Shown: positions 5,243 through 11,670 of the stretch, one piece after another
How the letters are laid out: each line of letters opens with the position of its first letter
How positions within the stretch are numbered: the stretch's first letter is position 1
Translations under genes and position numbers: made by a program
Assembly (NCBI GenBank): GCA_035534535.1
Contig: DATLRS010000187.1
Span: 1 to 11,670 of the forward strand
DNA from: DATARH01 sp035534535
GTDB taxonomy: Bacteria; Pseudomonadota; Alphaproteobacteria; ATCC43930; CGMCC-115725
Reading direction: 5' to 3'
DNA length: 11,670 nt
The notes under the pieces: model-generated
Seen by the model: the letters and a program-made list of their open reading frames with translations, nothing else
What the model was told of the DNA's origin: nothing
Databases searched by the model: none

Positions 5243-6180
5243 TTCGGACGGTATCCTTCGCGACGGTCGCCGAACAGCACCAGGCTGGGATTGCGGGAGA
5301 TCCGGGCGGTCAGCCGGTTCAGTTCGGCGACCAGCTGTCGGGCATCCCCGACCAGGCCGCCAACCGCCACCAGCGTCTGCTGGCTGAAGTTGCGCAGCCC
5401 CGGCCGGACATCCTGCAGCGTCAACTGAAGCTGCCGGTTGGTGTCGTTGAGGTTCTTGGCGACGCGGTCGAAATCGGTGACGGCCGTGGCCAGATGCTTG
5501 CCGAGCCCGTCGGGCCCGGAATAGCTGTGATCGATGGTGGCGAGCAACTCGGACAGGCTGGCCGCGGCCGCGCTGGCGTTGGTGGTCAGCTTGGTGATTT
5601 CATCGTTTTGGGCGGCGAGTTCGGCGGAGAACGAACGGAGGTTTTCGAGGCTCTCGGCGAAGGCTTGTTGGTTTTTCTTGCCGAGCAGCTGGTTCACCTT
5701 GTCGGCCGTCTGGTTGAGCTTTTCCAGAAGCTCGGGGGCGCGGGCCGCGACGTTGGCGAGTTCGGAGCGCCGCGCCGCGATGACCGGATAGCGTTCGCCC
5801 TCCTTGGCCTGCAGCACCGGCGCGTCGCGGGTGCCTCTGGCGAGTTCGATCGACGACACGCCGCTGAGGATATTGGTTTCGACGCTGGCCCGCACATCCA
5901 CCTTGATCACGACGTCGCGGTCGATCGCGACCGTCACGCGGATCAGCTCGACATTGGCCGGAGCGATCCCGACTTCGGTCACCTTGCCGACCGGGACGCC
6001 GTTGTAGTCGACCGGCGCGCTCTCCCGCAGGCCGGTCACCGGGCCTTTGAAATAGATGTCGTAACGGGCGTATTGCGTCGTGAACTCGGCCCGCGCCAGC
6101 CACAAGACGGCGACAAAGCCGAGGGTGACCATCGTCAGAACGAACGCGCCGACCGCGACGTAATGGGCCCGTGTTTCCAT
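5239..6180 (-). CDS. mlaD: MlaD-family (MCE domain) lipid-binding protein
   Basis: A 313-residue inner-membrane protein exposing a lipid-binding domain to the periplasm. One N-terminal membrane helix (about residues 7-29, YVAVGAFVLTMVTLGFVAVLW) is followed by the MCE domain (about 37-115), with YDIYFKGPVTGLRESAPVDY, NGVPVGKVTEVGI and ASVETNILSGVSSIEL. The rest is a long helical tail rich in Ala, Leu, Asn and Gln (about 140-300), typical of MlaD proteins lacking the short E. coli form and able to build a tube or shuttle path. MCE proteins form hexameric rings through which phospholipids pass. The start is 9 bp below the mlaF stop, and its stop overlaps the lipoprotein start by 4 nt, so both are co-translated. 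Direction of lipid flow cannot be told from sequence. Confidence 0.92.
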   Translation of the reverse strand: METRAHYVAVGAFVLTMVTLGFVAVLWLARAEFTTQYARYDIYFKGPVTGLRESAPVDYNGVPVGKVTEVGIAPANVELIRVTVAIDRDVVIKVDVRASVETNILSGVSSIELARGTRDAPVLQAKEGERYPVIAARRSELANVAARAPELLEKLNQTADKVNQLLGKKNQQAFAESLENLRSFSAELAAQNDEITKLTTNASAAAASLSELLATIDHSYSGPDGLGKHLATAVTDFDRVAKNLNDTNRQLQLTLQDVRPGLRNFSQQTLVAVGGLVGDARQLVAELNRLTARISRNPSLVLFGDRREGYRPK

Positions 6181-6189
6181 CGTCCTCGC

Positions 6190-6969
6190 CTAAGAGTCGC
6201 TGCCGGGATGCGCCGCCCTGCCGCGCGGCCCATGAAAATAGGCGTGGATCCACGGATGGTCGTCCGCCAGCAGCTGATCCAACGTGCCGATCCGGATCTT
6301 GCTGTCGACCAGCACCGCGACGCGGTCGCAAATCGCGAACAACGTGTCGAGATCGTGCGTCACCAGGAACACGGTGAGGTCGAGGCTGGCCTTCAGATCG
6401 CGGATCAGCTGGTCAAATTCGGCGGCGCCGATCGGGTCGAGCCCGGCAGTCGGCTCGTCGAGAAACAGGATCTCGGGGTCGAGCGCGAGGGCGCGCGCCA
6501 GACCCGCCCGCTTGCGCATGCCGCCCGACAGCTGCGAGGGAAACTTGTCGGCCGTCGCCTCGGGCAGCCCGACGATCGCAATCTTGCAGGCGGCAATCTC
6601 GTCCATCAGCGGTTCCGGCATCGGCACATGCTCGCGCAGCGGCACCTCGATGTTCTGCGCCACAGTCAGCGAACTGAACAGCGCGCCATCCTGGAACAGC
6701 ACCCCCCAGCGCTGCTCCAGCGCCTGTGCATCGCTGTCGTCGAGGTGCAGCACATCGTATCCCAGAACATTGATGTCGCCGGCCTGCGGCCTCCTCAACC
6801 CGACGATCGTGCGCAGCAGCACCGACTTGCCGCTGCCCGAACCGCCGACCACGCCCAGCACTTCGCCGCGGTGGACGTCGAGATCGATCCCGTCATGCAC
6901 GGTCTGCTCGCCGAACCGGGAAACCAGGCCGCGCACGCTGATCACGATATCTTCGGCGTCGCTCGGCAT
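6190..6969 (-). CDS. mlaF: Lipid-transport ABC ATPase, MlaF-like
   Basis: The 259-residue cytoplasmic ATPase that drives the MlaE/MlaD lipid transporter. All ABC motifs are intact: Walker A GGSGSGKS (42-49), Q-loop FQDGALFSSLTV (from 92), signature LSGGMRKRAGLARAL (147-161), Walker B ILFLDEP (167-173), D-loop AGLDP (175-179) and the switch His205 in LVTHD. The FQDGALFSSLTVAQN and SGGMRKRAGLARA forms are those of MlaF/Mkl-type ATPases rather than sugar or drug importers. I took the ATG at 6969, 2 bp after the mlaE stop, giving family-typical length; the frame stays open upstream to 7173, but that part is antisense-like translation of mlaE. An unusual feature is a final ...GPRGRAAHPGSDS tail without structure. 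Confident. Confidence 0.94.
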   Translation of the reverse strand: MPSDAEDIVISVRGLVSRFGEQTVHDGIDLDVHRGEVLGVVGGSGSGKSVLLRTIVGLRRPQAGDINVLGYDVLHLDDSDAQALEQRWGVLFQDGALFSSLTVAQNIEVPLREHVPMPEPLMDEIAACKIAIVGLPEATADKFPSQLSGGMRKRAGLARALALDPEILFLDEPTAGLDPIGAAEFDQLIRDLKASLDLTVFLVTHDLDTLFAICDRVAVLVDSKIRIGTLDQLLADDHPWIHAYFHGPRGRAAHPGSDS

Positions 6970-6971
6970 CG

Positions 6972-8108
6972 TCAGATCCCCAGCGCCGAGAACATGATCG
7001 AGAACACCGCATCGGCGACGATCACCACGAAGATCGCTTCGACGACGGATTGCGTCGTCAGCCGGCCGACGCTCTCGGCGCTGCCGGTCACATTGAACCC
7101 TTCGTAACAGCCGACCATGGCGATGACCGCGGCAAAGAACGGTGCCTTGATGATGCCGACCCACAGCGTCCACTCGGTGATGCCGCTGCGCAGCTGATCG
7201 AGAAAGGTCGGGATCGAAATGCCGATCGTCGCCCAGGTCATCAAGGCGCCGCCGAGCATTCCCATCGCGTCGGCGTAAAAGACCAGCAGCGGCAGCGTGA
7301 ACACCAGGCCGAAAATCCGCGGCAGGACCAGCACCTCGACCGGATCGAGCCCGAGCGTGTGCAGCGCATCGATCTCCTGGTTGACCTGCATCGTGCCGAT
7401 CTGCGCGGTAAACGCGCTGCCCGACCGGCCGGCGATGATGATCGCCGTCAACAGCACGCCGAGCTCGCGCAGGATCGAGACGCCGAGCAGGTTGACGGCA
7501 TAGATCTCGGCGCCGAACTTGCGCAGCTGATCAGCCCCCTGATAGGCGACGACCACCCCGATCAGGAACGACAAAAGCCCGACGATCGGCATCGCGTCGA
7601 GGCCGGTCTTCTCCATCTGCACCAGCGTCGCGGTCAGCCGCAACCGGCTGGGGCGGACCAGCATTTCCGCCACCCGGATCGACACGAGGCCGCCAAAGCC
7701 AACCATCGAATAGGTGCGGCGCAGCACCATGATCATGATCTCGCCGATCCGCGCGATAAAGCCCTTGAGCGTATGATGCGGCGGGATCGGGTGCGGCACC
7801 GGCCGGCCGGCGCCGCGGGAGCGCACCTGGGCGATGAGCGGGGCAAAGCTGTTGCGGACATTGGCCAGCGCGACGCGGTTGCCGCGCGCCGCCAGCGCGT
7901 GCTCGGTGCGCAGCAGAAGCCAGGCGCCGGCGGTGTCGAGCCGCCCGACCGCGGCGAGATCGAGTGTCACCTGCTGGTCGCTCGGCAGATCGAGGGCGTG
8001 CAACCGGCGGTCGAGCGTGGCGGCGCTGCCGACAAGCCAATCGCCTTCCGCCCGCAGAACGACTCCCCCCGCTTCCTGCGAGGCGACGATGGTCGCGGGG
8101 GGCGCCAT
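6972..8108 (-). CDS. mlaE: STAS-MlaE fusion permease of the lipid ABC transporter
   Basis: A 378-residue inner-membrane permease with an N-terminal STAS-like domain. Residues about 7-95 (GGVVLRAEGDWLVGSAATLD, QQVTLDLAAVGRLDTAGAWL, GNRVALANV) look like MlaB/STAS: the DLAAVGRLDTAGAWLL segment is the usual strand-turn-helix. The permease half (about 110-378) contains MlaE hallmarks: a long amphipathic entry helix, LLSFLIGVVVAYQGADQLR, TAIIIAGRSGSAFTAQIG, TMQVNQEIDALHTLGLDP (about 232-250), and GCYEGFNVTGSAESVGRLTT near the end. Such fusions replace a separate MlaB. I chose ATG 8108; a TTG at 8162 would add 18 Arg-rich residues. Neither start has a strong ribosome-binding site. It is the first gene of the operon, divergent from apt over 114 bp. 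No mlaC gene for a periplasmic shuttle is nearby. Confidence 0.92.
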   Translation of the reverse strand: MAPPATIVASQEAGGVVLRAEGDWLVGSAATLDRRLHALDLPSDQQVTLDLAAVGRLDTAGAWLLLRTEHALAARGNRVALANVRNSFAPLIAQVRSRGAGRPVPHPIPPHHTLKGFIARIGEIMIMVLRRTYSMVGFGGLVSIRVAEMLVRPSRLRLTATLVQMEKTGLDAMPIVGLLSFLIGVVVAYQGADQLRKFGAEIYAVNLLGVSILRELGVLLTAIIIAGRSGSAFTAQIGTMQVNQEIDALHTLGLDPVEVLVLPRIFGLVFTLPLLVFYADAMGMLGGALMTWATIGISIPTFLDQLRSGITEWTLWVGIIKAPFFAAVIAMVGCYEGFNVTGSAESVGRLTTQSVVEAIFVVIVADAVFSIMFSALGI

Positions 8109-8222
8109 GATGCGATAGCAGACTGCTGGCAAGGTTCGCCGGGGACGGTCGGCTCTTCCCAACTACGCGAAAAGCCGGTATCCCGCAACGGCTTCGGTTT
8201 TGCACCACCGGCGAGAGCGGCG
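8109..8222. promoter_or_regulatory. Divergent intergenic region between mlaE and apt
   Basis: These 114 bp must hold the promoters of both the mla operon (leftward) and apt (rightward), unless apt is read from further away. I find only weak candidates: rightward TTCCCA (8156-8161) with TATCCC 17 bp on, and leftward TTGCGG with TAGTTG. Neither is convincing. There is no hairpin or recognisable operator. The assignment as a promoter region rests on gene arrangement. Confidence 0.45.
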
Positions 8223-8738
8223 ATGGACCTCAAGGACCACATCCGGGCGATCCCGGATTTCCCGAAACCCGGCATCCTGTTTTACGACATCTCGACGCTG
8301 CTGGCGCACCCGCAGGCGTGGCGCGCGACGGTCGAGCAGCTCGCCGCGGCGGTGCGCCCGCACCGGCCCGATCTGCTCGTCGCGATTGAATCGCGCGGCT
8401 TCCTCGTCGCGGCGCCGCTCGCCTACGCGCTCGGCAGCGGCTTTGCGATGCTGCGCAAAAAGGGCAAGCTGCCGGGCCGCACCGTGCGCCATTCCTACGA
8501 TCTCGAATATGGCACCGATACGCTCGAGGTGCAGGAGGATGCGATCCGGCCCGGCCAGCGGATCGTCGTTGTCGACGATCTGATCGCCACCGGCGGCACG
8601 ATGCAGGCGGCGATCGATCTGGTGCAGCAGCGCGGCGGCACGGTTGCCGCCGCCGTCTGCATTATCGAGCTGCGCTTTCTCGACGGCCGCCGCCGGCTGA
8701 GCGTGCCGCTCGCCTCGATGATCACCTATGACAGCTGA
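8223..8738 (+). CDS. apt: Adenine phosphoribosyltransferase
   Basis: Purine salvage enzyme of the cytoplasm: adenine + PRPP to AMP + pyrophosphate. The 171-residue length is standard for Apt. Opening MDLKDHIRAIPDFPKPGILF is family-typical, followed by FYDISTLL. IESRGFLVAAPLA (55-67) carries the conserved Arg58-Gly59 of the adenine pocket, RKKGKLPGRT (78-87) and YDLEYGTDTLEVQ the flexible loop, and VVVDDLIATGGTM (115-127) is the PRPP-binding motif with Asp118-Asp119. I chose ATG 8223, preceded by a weak GAGAG at 8213-8217; the frame is open far upstream, but that is antisense to mlaE. Nothing is missing from the active site. It appears to be a single-gene unit, with the mla operon diverging upstream. 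Confidence 0.96.
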   Translation: MDLKDHIRAIPDFPKPGILFYDISTLLAHPQAWRATVEQLAAAVRPHRPDLLVAIESRGFLVAAPLAYALGSGFAMLRKKGKLPGRTVRHSYDLEYGTDTLEVQEDAIRPGQRIVVVDDLIATGGTMQAAIDLVQQRGGTVAAAVCIIELRFLDGRRRLSVPLASMITYDS

Positions 8739-8915
8739 ACCGACGCCGCTTAATCCTGTCATCATCATTTGCCTTTATCCTTCCGGGTTCTGAGCACGCG
8801 CGGCTGGTCGAGGCGTTCATCGCGGCGGGGCGCGAGGGACAACCCGCACCCGTTGCCTGACCGGTCGCCCGGGCGCGCCGGTAGCGCGCGCCATCGCCGG
8901 CCTGCGGCCAACACC
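8739..8915. other. Spacer after apt with a hairpin and a possible coding remnant
   Basis: No convincing gene. A GC hairpin, GGCGCGC (8872-8878) with GCGCGCC (8886-8892) and a 7-nt loop, lies 134 bp after the apt stop; it has no T-run, so it is at best an imperfect terminator. One plus-strand frame is open from 8732 to a TGA at 8858-8860 and ends in peptide-like sequence (SEHARLVEAFIAAGREGQP) but has no usable start codon. It may be the decayed end of a former gene, or chance. Confidence 0.4.
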
Positions 8916-8944
8916 TCGACACACGACAACCGTGTCTATATGAT
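8916..8944 (+). promoter_or_regulatory. Sigma-70-type promoter of the HD-GYP gene
   Basis: TCGACA (8916-8921) is followed after exactly 17 bp by TATGAT (8939-8944). These match TTGACA and TATAAT at 5 of 6 each. The AT-rich stretch 8935-8960 stands out from its GC-rich surroundings. Transcription would start near 8951, leaving a leader of about 55 nt before the ATG at 9008. Good sequence match; activity is not shown. Confidence 0.6.
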
Positions 8945-9007
8945 AGAATCACAATTTAAGGATGCGGATCTCACGCGACCGCAGAACAATTGAAAGCCGC
9001 GCCAGTT

Positions 9008-11392
9008 ATGTCATTGACCACGAGCGTCGAGGCTGCTCCGGCACAAGCCTTCATCAATGATCTTGCGAGCACGGCCGCACCGGCAGCGCCGGCGGGACTG
9101 TTGAAAATCTTGATACTCGAAGCGGTAGCGGCCGATGCCGGACGGATCGAGCGGTCGCTGCGCAAGGCCGGCATGGCGTTTGTCGCAAAGCGGGTGGCAA
9201 CCCGGGGCGGGTTTGTCGAGGCCCTGGAAACCTTCCGGCCCGATGCGGTGCTGGCCGATCACACAGGCCCCGCCTTCCCCGGCGGCGACGCGCTGGCGTA
9301 CACGCGCCGGACCCATCCCGAGGTGCCGGTCGTCATCCTCGCGCGCGAACTCGCGGAAGCGGCGGCGATCGACCTGCTGCGGGCCGGCGCCAGGGATTGC
9401 GTGCTCAAAAGCAGCCTCAATCGCCTGGCCGCGTCGGTCGCGCGGGCCGTATCGCTCGAAGAGGGCATCCGCGCCCGCAAGGCGGCCGAGGCGGCGCTGC
9501 GTCACAGCGAGGTGAAATTCCGTACCCTTGTCGAGACCACGACCGACGTGATCTGGGAACTCGATGATCGCGGCTGCCTCACCTACCTCAGCCCCGGCGC
9601 CAAGGAACTGCACGGATATGACGCGGCAGAGCTGATCGGCAAGCCCGTTCTCGACCTGCTGACGGAGCCCGAACGGCCAACCGTCGCCGCCTTCCTCCAG
9701 AGCGTCATCGCCGAGGGCGAGGCCTTCGCCCTCCTGGAAACCTGGTGTCGCCATCGCGACGGCCGCGACATCGCGGTCGAAGTCAGCGGCAATCCGGTGT
9801 TTGACGAGGGCGGCCGACTGACCGGCTTTCGCGGCATGACGCGCGACGTCACCCGGCGCCAGCGCGCCGAAGAAAACCTGCGCGCCAGCGAACAGCGCTT
9901 CCGCCTGCTCGTCGAGGCGGCGCCCGACGCGATCCTGCTCTATGATTTCGACGCCGACCGTTTTATCAGCGCCAACCAGGCGGCCGAGCGGCTGTTTGCC
10001 TGCGGTCGCGACGAGATCCTCAAATCCGGCCTGCCGCATTTTTACACTCCCGCGCAGCCCGACGGCCGGCCGGTGCCGGAATCGTTTGCCGACAACGCCA
10101 GGCGGGCGCTGGGCGGCGAGCAGGTTGTCTATGAGCGGCGCATCCGCACCGCCGCCGGCGACGAGCGCCTCTGCGAGGTGACGCTGGTCCGCCTGCCGTC
10201 GGCACCGCAGCAGCGGCGGCTGCGCGCCAGCTTTATCGATGTCACCGAGCGGCGGCGGGCGGATCTGGCGGTCCGCCGGCTCGAACGCACCTTGCGGCTG
10301 TTGAGCCTCGGCAACGAGGTGGTGATCCGCGCGACCGACGAGGGCGACTTGCTGCGCGAGATGTGTCGCGTCATCGTCGAGACCGGCGGCTACCGCATGG
10401 CCTGGATCGCCACCGTCGAGCATGATGCCGGCAAATCGGTGACGCCGGTCGCCTGGGCCGGCGAGGTTGCGGATTATCTGGTCAACGCCCGCATCACCTG
10501 GGCCGAGGAACCGCGCGGCAACGGGCCATTGGGGCGGGCGATCCGCAGCGGCGCGCCGCAGGTCACCCAGGATTTCGCCAGCGACCCGCGGGCGGCGCCG
10601 TGGCACGCGGCGGCGGCGGAACGGGGCTTTGCCGCCTCCGCCGTGCTGCCGCTGAAAAACGGCGAGGTTTTCGCGGCGCTGATGATCTACGCCGCCGAGA
10701 CCGACGTCTTCGACGCGGACGCGCTGAATTTGCTGCAGGAACTGGCCGACGATCTGGCCTACGGCATCCGCGCCCTGCGCGACCGGGTTAACGGCCGGGC
10801 GGCGGAGGAGCGCTGGCGCGCCAGCCTCGAAGCGACGGTGGGCGCGATCGCCAGCACCGTCGAGACGCGCGATCCCTACACCGCCGGTCACCAGCAGCGC
10901 GTCGCCCGGCTCGCCGTCGCGATCGCGCACGCGCTCGGCCTGTCGGACGACCGCATCCACGGCCTCGCCCTCGCCGGCATCGTCCATGATGTCGGCAAGA
11001 TCACCATCCCGGCCGAGATCCTCAGCAAGCCGGGCCGGCTGTCGGCGCTCGAATATCAGCTGATCCAGCAGCACGCCCAGGCCGGCTACGAGATCTTGAA
11101 GGGGGTCGATTTTCCGTGGCCGATCGCCGACATGGTGCGGCAGCATCACGAGCGCCTCGACGGCTTGGGCTACCCGCAGGGGCTCAAGGGCGATCAGATC
11201 CTGACGGAAGCCAAGATCCTCGCCGTCGCCGATGTCGTCGAGGCGATGGTGTCGCACCGCCCCTACCGGCCCGGCTGCGGGATCGATGCCGCGCTCGGCG
11301 AAATCGCAAACGGCAGCGGCCGGCTCTATGACCCGGCGGCGGTCGAGGCCTGCGTTGCGCTGTTTCGCCGCGACGCGTTCCGCTTTGAATAG
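9008..11392 (+). CDS. REC-like/PAS/PAS/GAF/HD-GYP protein, probable cyclic-di-GMP phosphodiesterase
   Basis: A 794-residue cytoplasmic signalling protein without membrane segments. Residues about 31-148 form a receiver-like domain: the phosphoacceptor-like Asp84 (VLADHTGPAF) and Lys134 (CVLKSSL) are there, but the acidic pair is replaced (LILEAVAAD) and the usual Thr/Ser is Ala112. Two PAS domains follow (about 166-290, FRTLVETTTDVIWELDDRG; about 293-415, FRLLVEAAPDAILLYDFDAD), then a GAF domain (about 425-590) and a C-terminal HD-GYP domain (about 605-790). The latter has His628, His660-Asp661 (VHDVGK), HHERLDGLGYP with His713-His714 and Gly721-Tyr722-Pro723, so it looks catalytically complete for hydrolysing cyclic di-GMP. 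I chose ATG 9008; a TTG at 8990 adds six residues and cannot be excluded. Neither has a strong ribosome-binding site. No kinase gene is adjacent. What PAS and GAF sense is unknown. Confidence 0.92.
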   Translation: MSLTTSVEAAPAQAFINDLASTAAPAAPAGLLKILILEAVAADAGRIERSLRKAGMAFVAKRVATRGGFVEALETFRPDAVLADHTGPAFPGGDALAYTRRTHPEVPVVILARELAEAAAIDLLRAGARDCVLKSSLNRLAASVARAVSLEEGIRARKAAEAALRHSEVKFRTLVETTTDVIWELDDRGCLTYLSPGAKELHGYDAAELIGKPVLDLLTEPERPTVAAFLQSVIAEGEAFALLETWCRHRDGRDIAVEVSGNPVFDEGGRLTGFRGMTRDVTRRQRAEENLRASEQRFRLLVEAAPDAILLYDFDADRFISANQAAERLFACGRDEILKSGLPHFYTPAQPDGRPVPESFADNARRALGGEQVVYERRIRTAAGDERLCEVTLVRLPSAPQQRRLRASFIDVTERRRADLAVRRLERTLRLLSLGNEVVIRATDEGDLLREMCRVIVETGGYRMAWIATVEHDAGKSVTPVAWAGEVADYLVNARITWAEEPRGNGPLGRAIRSGAPQVTQDFASDPRAAPWHAAAAERGFAASAVLPLKNGEVFAALMIYAAETDVFDADALNLLQELADDLAYGIRALRDRVNGRAAEERWRASLEATVGAIASTVETRDPYTAGHQQRVARLAVAIAHALGLSDDRIHGLALAGIVHDVGKITIPAEILSKPGRLSALEYQLIQQHAQAGYEILKGVDFPWPIADMVRQHHERLDGLGYPQGLKGDQILTEAKILAVADVVEAMVSHRPYRPGCGIDAALGEIANGSGRLYDPAAVEACVALFRRDAFRFE

Positions 11393-11670
11393 CGCGCCCG
11401 AGTACCGGTGTAGGATAGCGCGATTTTCCGGCCGCGTTTTCCCGTCCGCAATCTTGACTCGGCCGGCCCCGATACCGCTACACTACAGAAGAATCCCGGA
11501 GATCGGAGGGCGCCGCGCGCCGGTCGAAGACTGCCGCGTCCGGCGCGGCGCGGCGCCAACCAGTCGGATTTAACTAAATCGCAATGCTTCGCCCTCAGCA
11601 TCCTCTCCAATCGCCCCACCAGCAAGATTGACCGCGCCATGGTTACCAACCTTTGCCGCAAGCTGATAGC
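11393..11670 (+). other. Spacer after the HD-GYP gene; unresolved open frame at the edge
   Basis: No gene can be called with confidence. One plus-strand frame is open from 11414 to the window end. Its last 37 codons (from about 11558) read like protein: SDLTKSQCFALSILSNRPTS followed by KIDRAMVTNLCRKL, which has the helix-turn-helix feel of a small winged-helix regulator. However, there is no ATG, GTG or TTG in frame before the ATG at 11639, and that one lacks a clear ribosome-binding site. The Arg/Pro-rich earlier part looks non-coding. It could be a gene starting at 11639, a truncated gene, or chance. No terminator hairpin with a T-run follows the HD-GYP stop. Confidence 0.35.
11454..11484 (+). 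promoter_or_regulatory. Possible promoter near the right edge
   Basis: TTGACT (11454-11459) matches the -35 consensus at 5 of 6, and TACACT (11479-11484) matches TATAAT at 4 of 6; the spacing is 19 bp, slightly long. Transcription would run rightward from about 11491, through a purine-rich GGAGATCGGAGGG. It would serve a gene starting in or beyond the right edge, or a small RNA. Confidence 0.4.

Noticed and set aside
4582..7107. An 841-codon open frame on the plus strand across the mla operon
   Set aside because: It is antisense to mlaE (end), mlaF, mlaD and the lipoprotein, which have complete family motifs. Its product is Arg/Asp/His-rich without recognisable domains; such long antisense frames are expected in GC-rich genomes.
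7050..8222. Extension of the apt reading frame upstream of 8223
   Set aside because: It is antisense to mlaE; standard Apt length and opening sequence place the start at 8223.
9011..11257. A 748-codon open frame on the minus strand opposite the HD-GYP gene
   Set aside because: The plus strand holds intact PAS, GAF and HD-GYP motifs; the antisense product is compositionally odd and has no domain signature or ribosome-binding site.

Overview
The window reads as ordinary chromosomal DNA from a GC-rich alphaproteobacterium, probably of the Hyphomicrobiales/Rhodospirillales kind. The basis is the strong G/C bias at third codon positions, ATGA start/stop overlaps inside operons, a STAS-MlaE fusion permease without a periplasmic MlaC, a cobalt-type nitrile hydratase set, and intergenic palindromic repeats of kinds I recall from Bradyrhizobium-like genomes. 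No genus can be fixed from the sequence alone. I see no rRNA, tRNA, CRISPR array, transposase or phage gene.

Layout. (1) 1-165, minus strand: N-terminus of a carboxymuconolactone-decarboxylase-family protein, cut by the window edge. (2) 166-607: a gene-free stretch with three different palindromic repeat units in tandem. (3) 608-1798, minus: a luciferase-like flavin-dependent oxidoreductase. (4) 1955-3713, plus: a compact nitrile hydratase operon (alpha, beta, accessory protein), each junction an ATGA overlap. The alpha subunit carries the cobalt-type VCTLCSC claw and an unusual N-terminus with six Gly-Ser-Gly-His repeats encoded by a 12-bp tandem repeat. (5) 8108 down to 3721, minus: a lipid-transport (Mla/MCE-type) operon in the order STAS-MlaE permease, MlaF ATPase, MlaD substrate-binding protein, auxiliary outer-membrane lipoprotein, then a conserved protein of unknown function whose start overlaps the lipoprotein stop. 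(6) 8223-8738, plus: adenine phosphoribosyltransferase, divergent from the lipid operon. (7) 9008-11392, plus: an 794-residue REC-like/PAS/PAS/GAF/HD-GYP protein, a probable cyclic-di-GMP phosphodiesterase, with a good sigma-70-like promoter upstream. (8) 11393-11670: a promoter-like element and an open frame with no normal start, running off the window.

How the parts work together. The nitrile hydratase operon would convert nitriles to amides in the cytoplasm. No amidase, nitrilase or CobW-like P47K activator is visible here. The oxidoreductase is transcribed away from it across 156 bp, so shared control is possible but unproven. The mla operon would move phospholipids between inner and outer membranes. 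The last gene of that operon is the best candidate for an undescribed component. The nitrile hydratase operon and the lipid operon converge with only 7 bp between their stop codons.

Nothing here amounts to a clearly new system. The items most worth a second look are the His-rich repeat tail on the nitrile hydratase alpha subunit, the unknown gene coupled to the lipid-transport operon, and the degenerate receiver domain on the HD-GYP protein.
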